NCBI GenBank assembly: GCA_035290065.1 | Contig: DATDVD010000152.1 | Location: 1-6,718, forward strand | From: DATDVD01 sp035290065 | GTDB lineage: Bacteria > Pseudomonadota > Gammaproteobacteria > Coxiellales > Coxiellaceae | Direction: 5' to 3' | Length of the DNA: 6,718 bases | Shown: positions 6,085 through 6,718 of the stretch, piece after piece | Layout of the letters: each line of letters starts with the position of its first letter | How positions within the stretch are numbered: position 1 is the first letter of the stretch | Position numbers and translations under genes: made by a program | The notes under the pieces: model-generated | Told to the model about the DNA's origin: nothing | Databases searched by the model: none | The model's input: only the letters and a program-made list of their open reading frames with translations

Positions 6085-6118
6085 AAAAAAGGGGTGGAAT
6101 TTGTTCTACCCCTTTTTT
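6085..6118 (+). terminator. Strong rho-independent terminator of the peptide gene
   Basis: A 15-base stem pairs AAAAAAGGGGTGGAA (6085-6099) with TTCTACCCCTTTTTT (6104-6118), with one G-U pair and a TTTG loop. The descending arm ends in six T's; on the other strand the same arrangement holds, so it could work in both directions and stop transcripts arriving from the converging gene at 6360-6718. It starts 10 bases past the peptide gene's stop codon. Confidence 0.92.
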
Positions 6119-6158
6119 GTTATTATTAAAATTTTGCCCACACATAACACCCTATCTC

Positions 6159-6237
6159 GTAGGGGCAGACCGTGGTCTGCCCGTCCAAAATCTAAATCTT
6201 GTGCGGCGTTCCCGGGCAGAGCACGCTCTGCCCCTAC
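6159..6237. repeat. 79-base palindromic intergenic repeat, copy 2
   Basis: Bounded by GTAGGGGCAGA and TCTGCCCCTAC, with two hairpins separated by a 31-base spacer containing AAATCTAAATCTTGTGCGGCG. Hairpin one is GGGCAGACC-GT-GGTCTGCCC (6163-6182); hairpin two is GGGCAGAGC-AC-GCTCTGCCC (6214-6233). Relative to copy 3, hairpin two has a C-to-G change in one arm matched by G-to-C in the other, keeping the stem. It is in the same orientation as copy 3, 47 bases away. Confidence 0.88.
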
Positions 6238-6284
6238 ACGGAGGGTCCAAGTATAACGTCACCCTTTGCTTATTCCCCCTCATC

Positions 6285-6363
6285 GTAGGGGCAGACCGTG
6301 GTCTGCCCGTGCGAAATCTAAATCTTGTGCGGCGCTCTTGGGCAGACCACGGTCTGCCCCTAC
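6285..6363. repeat. 79-base palindromic intergenic repeat, copy 3
   Basis: The same structure and length as copy 2. The outer 24 bases at each end are exact reverse complements of each other, and each end is also a hairpin: GGGCAGACC-GT-GGTCTGCCC (6289-6308) and GGGCAGACC-AC-GGTCTGCCC (6340-6359). The right end overlaps the stop codon of the SPASM-domain gene: the CTA of its terminal CCCCTAC is TAG on the minus strand. Confidence 0.88.
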
Positions 6364-6718
6364 GTAATAGGGGTTTGGCGGGGAGGGGTTTTCAGCAAGG
6401 GTAATTGATGCATCGGGCAATATAATTCATTTTTATTGCCCGAACGTAAGCCCCTTGACCACAATGCTAATTTTTCAGAATCCACTGCAATGCGCCCATC
6501 CGGCTGTATTTTTCCTAAAGTATTGCGGTCATCATCAAAAGCGACTGTGCATTTTGCAATTCGGCCATCCGCACGGATAATCAGATGATTAGGTTTAGCG
6601 GCATAACAAATGTAGGGTTGCGTATCTGTGCTTAACTTTAATTGTGTTAACTCTTTGCCTAATAAATTACTTAAATGCGCTTGTATTTCCGCTTTTTGCT
6701 TGCCGTGCAAAATAGCAA
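6360..6718 (-). CDS. Radical SAM/SPASM-type peptide maturase, C-terminal fragment (gene runs off right edge)
   Basis: The reading frame is open to the right edge, so only the last 118 codons are present; a TTG at 6710 is in frame but is most likely an internal leucine. The visible part contains I-C-Y-A-A-K-P-N-H followed by A-D-G-R-I-A-K-C, giving CX13GX4C (fragment residues 37-56), the first half of the SPASM cluster-binding motif. Then comes N-T-L-G-K-I-Q-P-D-G-R, as in many SPASM domains, and a third cysteine in Y-C-P-M-H-Q (residue 100). The usual CX2CX5CX3C run is absent, so cluster binding is reduced or different. The radical SAM core with CX3CX2C should lie beyond the window, so its presence is inferred. 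The stop codon lies in the adjacent repeat, and the last residues (TPPRQTPIT) look non-conserved. It converges on the putative precursor at 5907-6074. Confidence 0.7.
   Translation of the reverse strand, partial: AILHGKQKAEIQAHLSNLLGKELTQLKLSTDTQPYICYAAKPNHLIIRADGRIAKCTVAFDDDRNTLGKIQPDGRIAVDSEKLALWSRGLRSGNKNELYCPMHQLPLLKTPPRQTPIT

Noticed and set aside
6159..6363. Possible CRISPR array because of spaced palindromic repeats
   Set aside because: Only two units here, the intervening sequence is not spacer-like, the units have internal conserved spacers and terminal inverted repeats, and no cas genes are seen.
6117..6404. A 95-codon plus-strand open frame with internal duplicated segments
   Set aside because: It is a translation of repeat copies 2 and 3; the apparent protein repeat is just the DNA repeat, and the frame has no ribosome binding site.
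1..6718. tRNA or rRNA genes
   Set aside because: No cloverleaf-like or rRNA-like sequence was noticed on either strand by reading; a tRNA scan was not possible here.

Overview
The window looks like a chromosomal segment of a gammaproteobacterium of moderate-to-low G+C content. The gene set (pcnB-folK-coaD, hemE, a rubredoxin-type reductase, marC) and the protein sequences suggest a Legionellales/Coxiella-like lineage. That placement is inference from gene content and protein style; no marker gene settles it.

Layout. Nearly all genes are on the minus strand. From right to left: a divergently placed small secreted peptide gene (5537-5731) followed by a hairpin terminator; then hemE (uroporphyrinogen decarboxylase), an FAD/NAD rubredoxin-reductase-like enzyme and marC, packed with a 4-base overlap and a 9-base gap. 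After a 70-base spacer come pcnB (poly(A) polymerase), folK (HPPK) and coaD (PPAT), joined by a 4-base overlap and a zero-base junction. The left edge holds the first 30 codons of a lipoprotein gene. These core genes cover haem, folate and coenzyme A synthesis plus RNA 3'-end metabolism. Their tight junctions indicate co-transcription and translational coupling, not a shared pathway.

The right end is the accessory and more interesting part. A gene not picked up by a simple length cutoff, on the plus strand at 5907-6074, encodes a 55-residue peptide. It has an acidic leader-like N-terminus, a putative double-glycine-type site (V-G-A) and a Gly/Ser-rich 20-residue tail ending in two cysteines. 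It has a strong ribosome binding site, a 28-base near-perfect palindrome just upstream and a very strong terminator just downstream. Facing it from the right edge (6360-6718, minus strand, cut by the window) is the C-terminal part of a protein with a SPASM-like CX13GX4C motif, as in radical SAM peptide maturases. Together they suggest a RiPP (ribosomally made, post-translationally modified peptide) locus continuing beyond the window.

Three copies of a palindromic interspersed repeat lie in 3' intergenic spaces: one compound copy at 187-324 and two 79-base copies at 6159-6237 and 6285-6363. Each is bounded by GTAGGGGCAGA/TCTGCCCCTAC and contains hairpins with compensatory base changes. The rightmost copy supplies the stop codon of the SPASM-protein gene.
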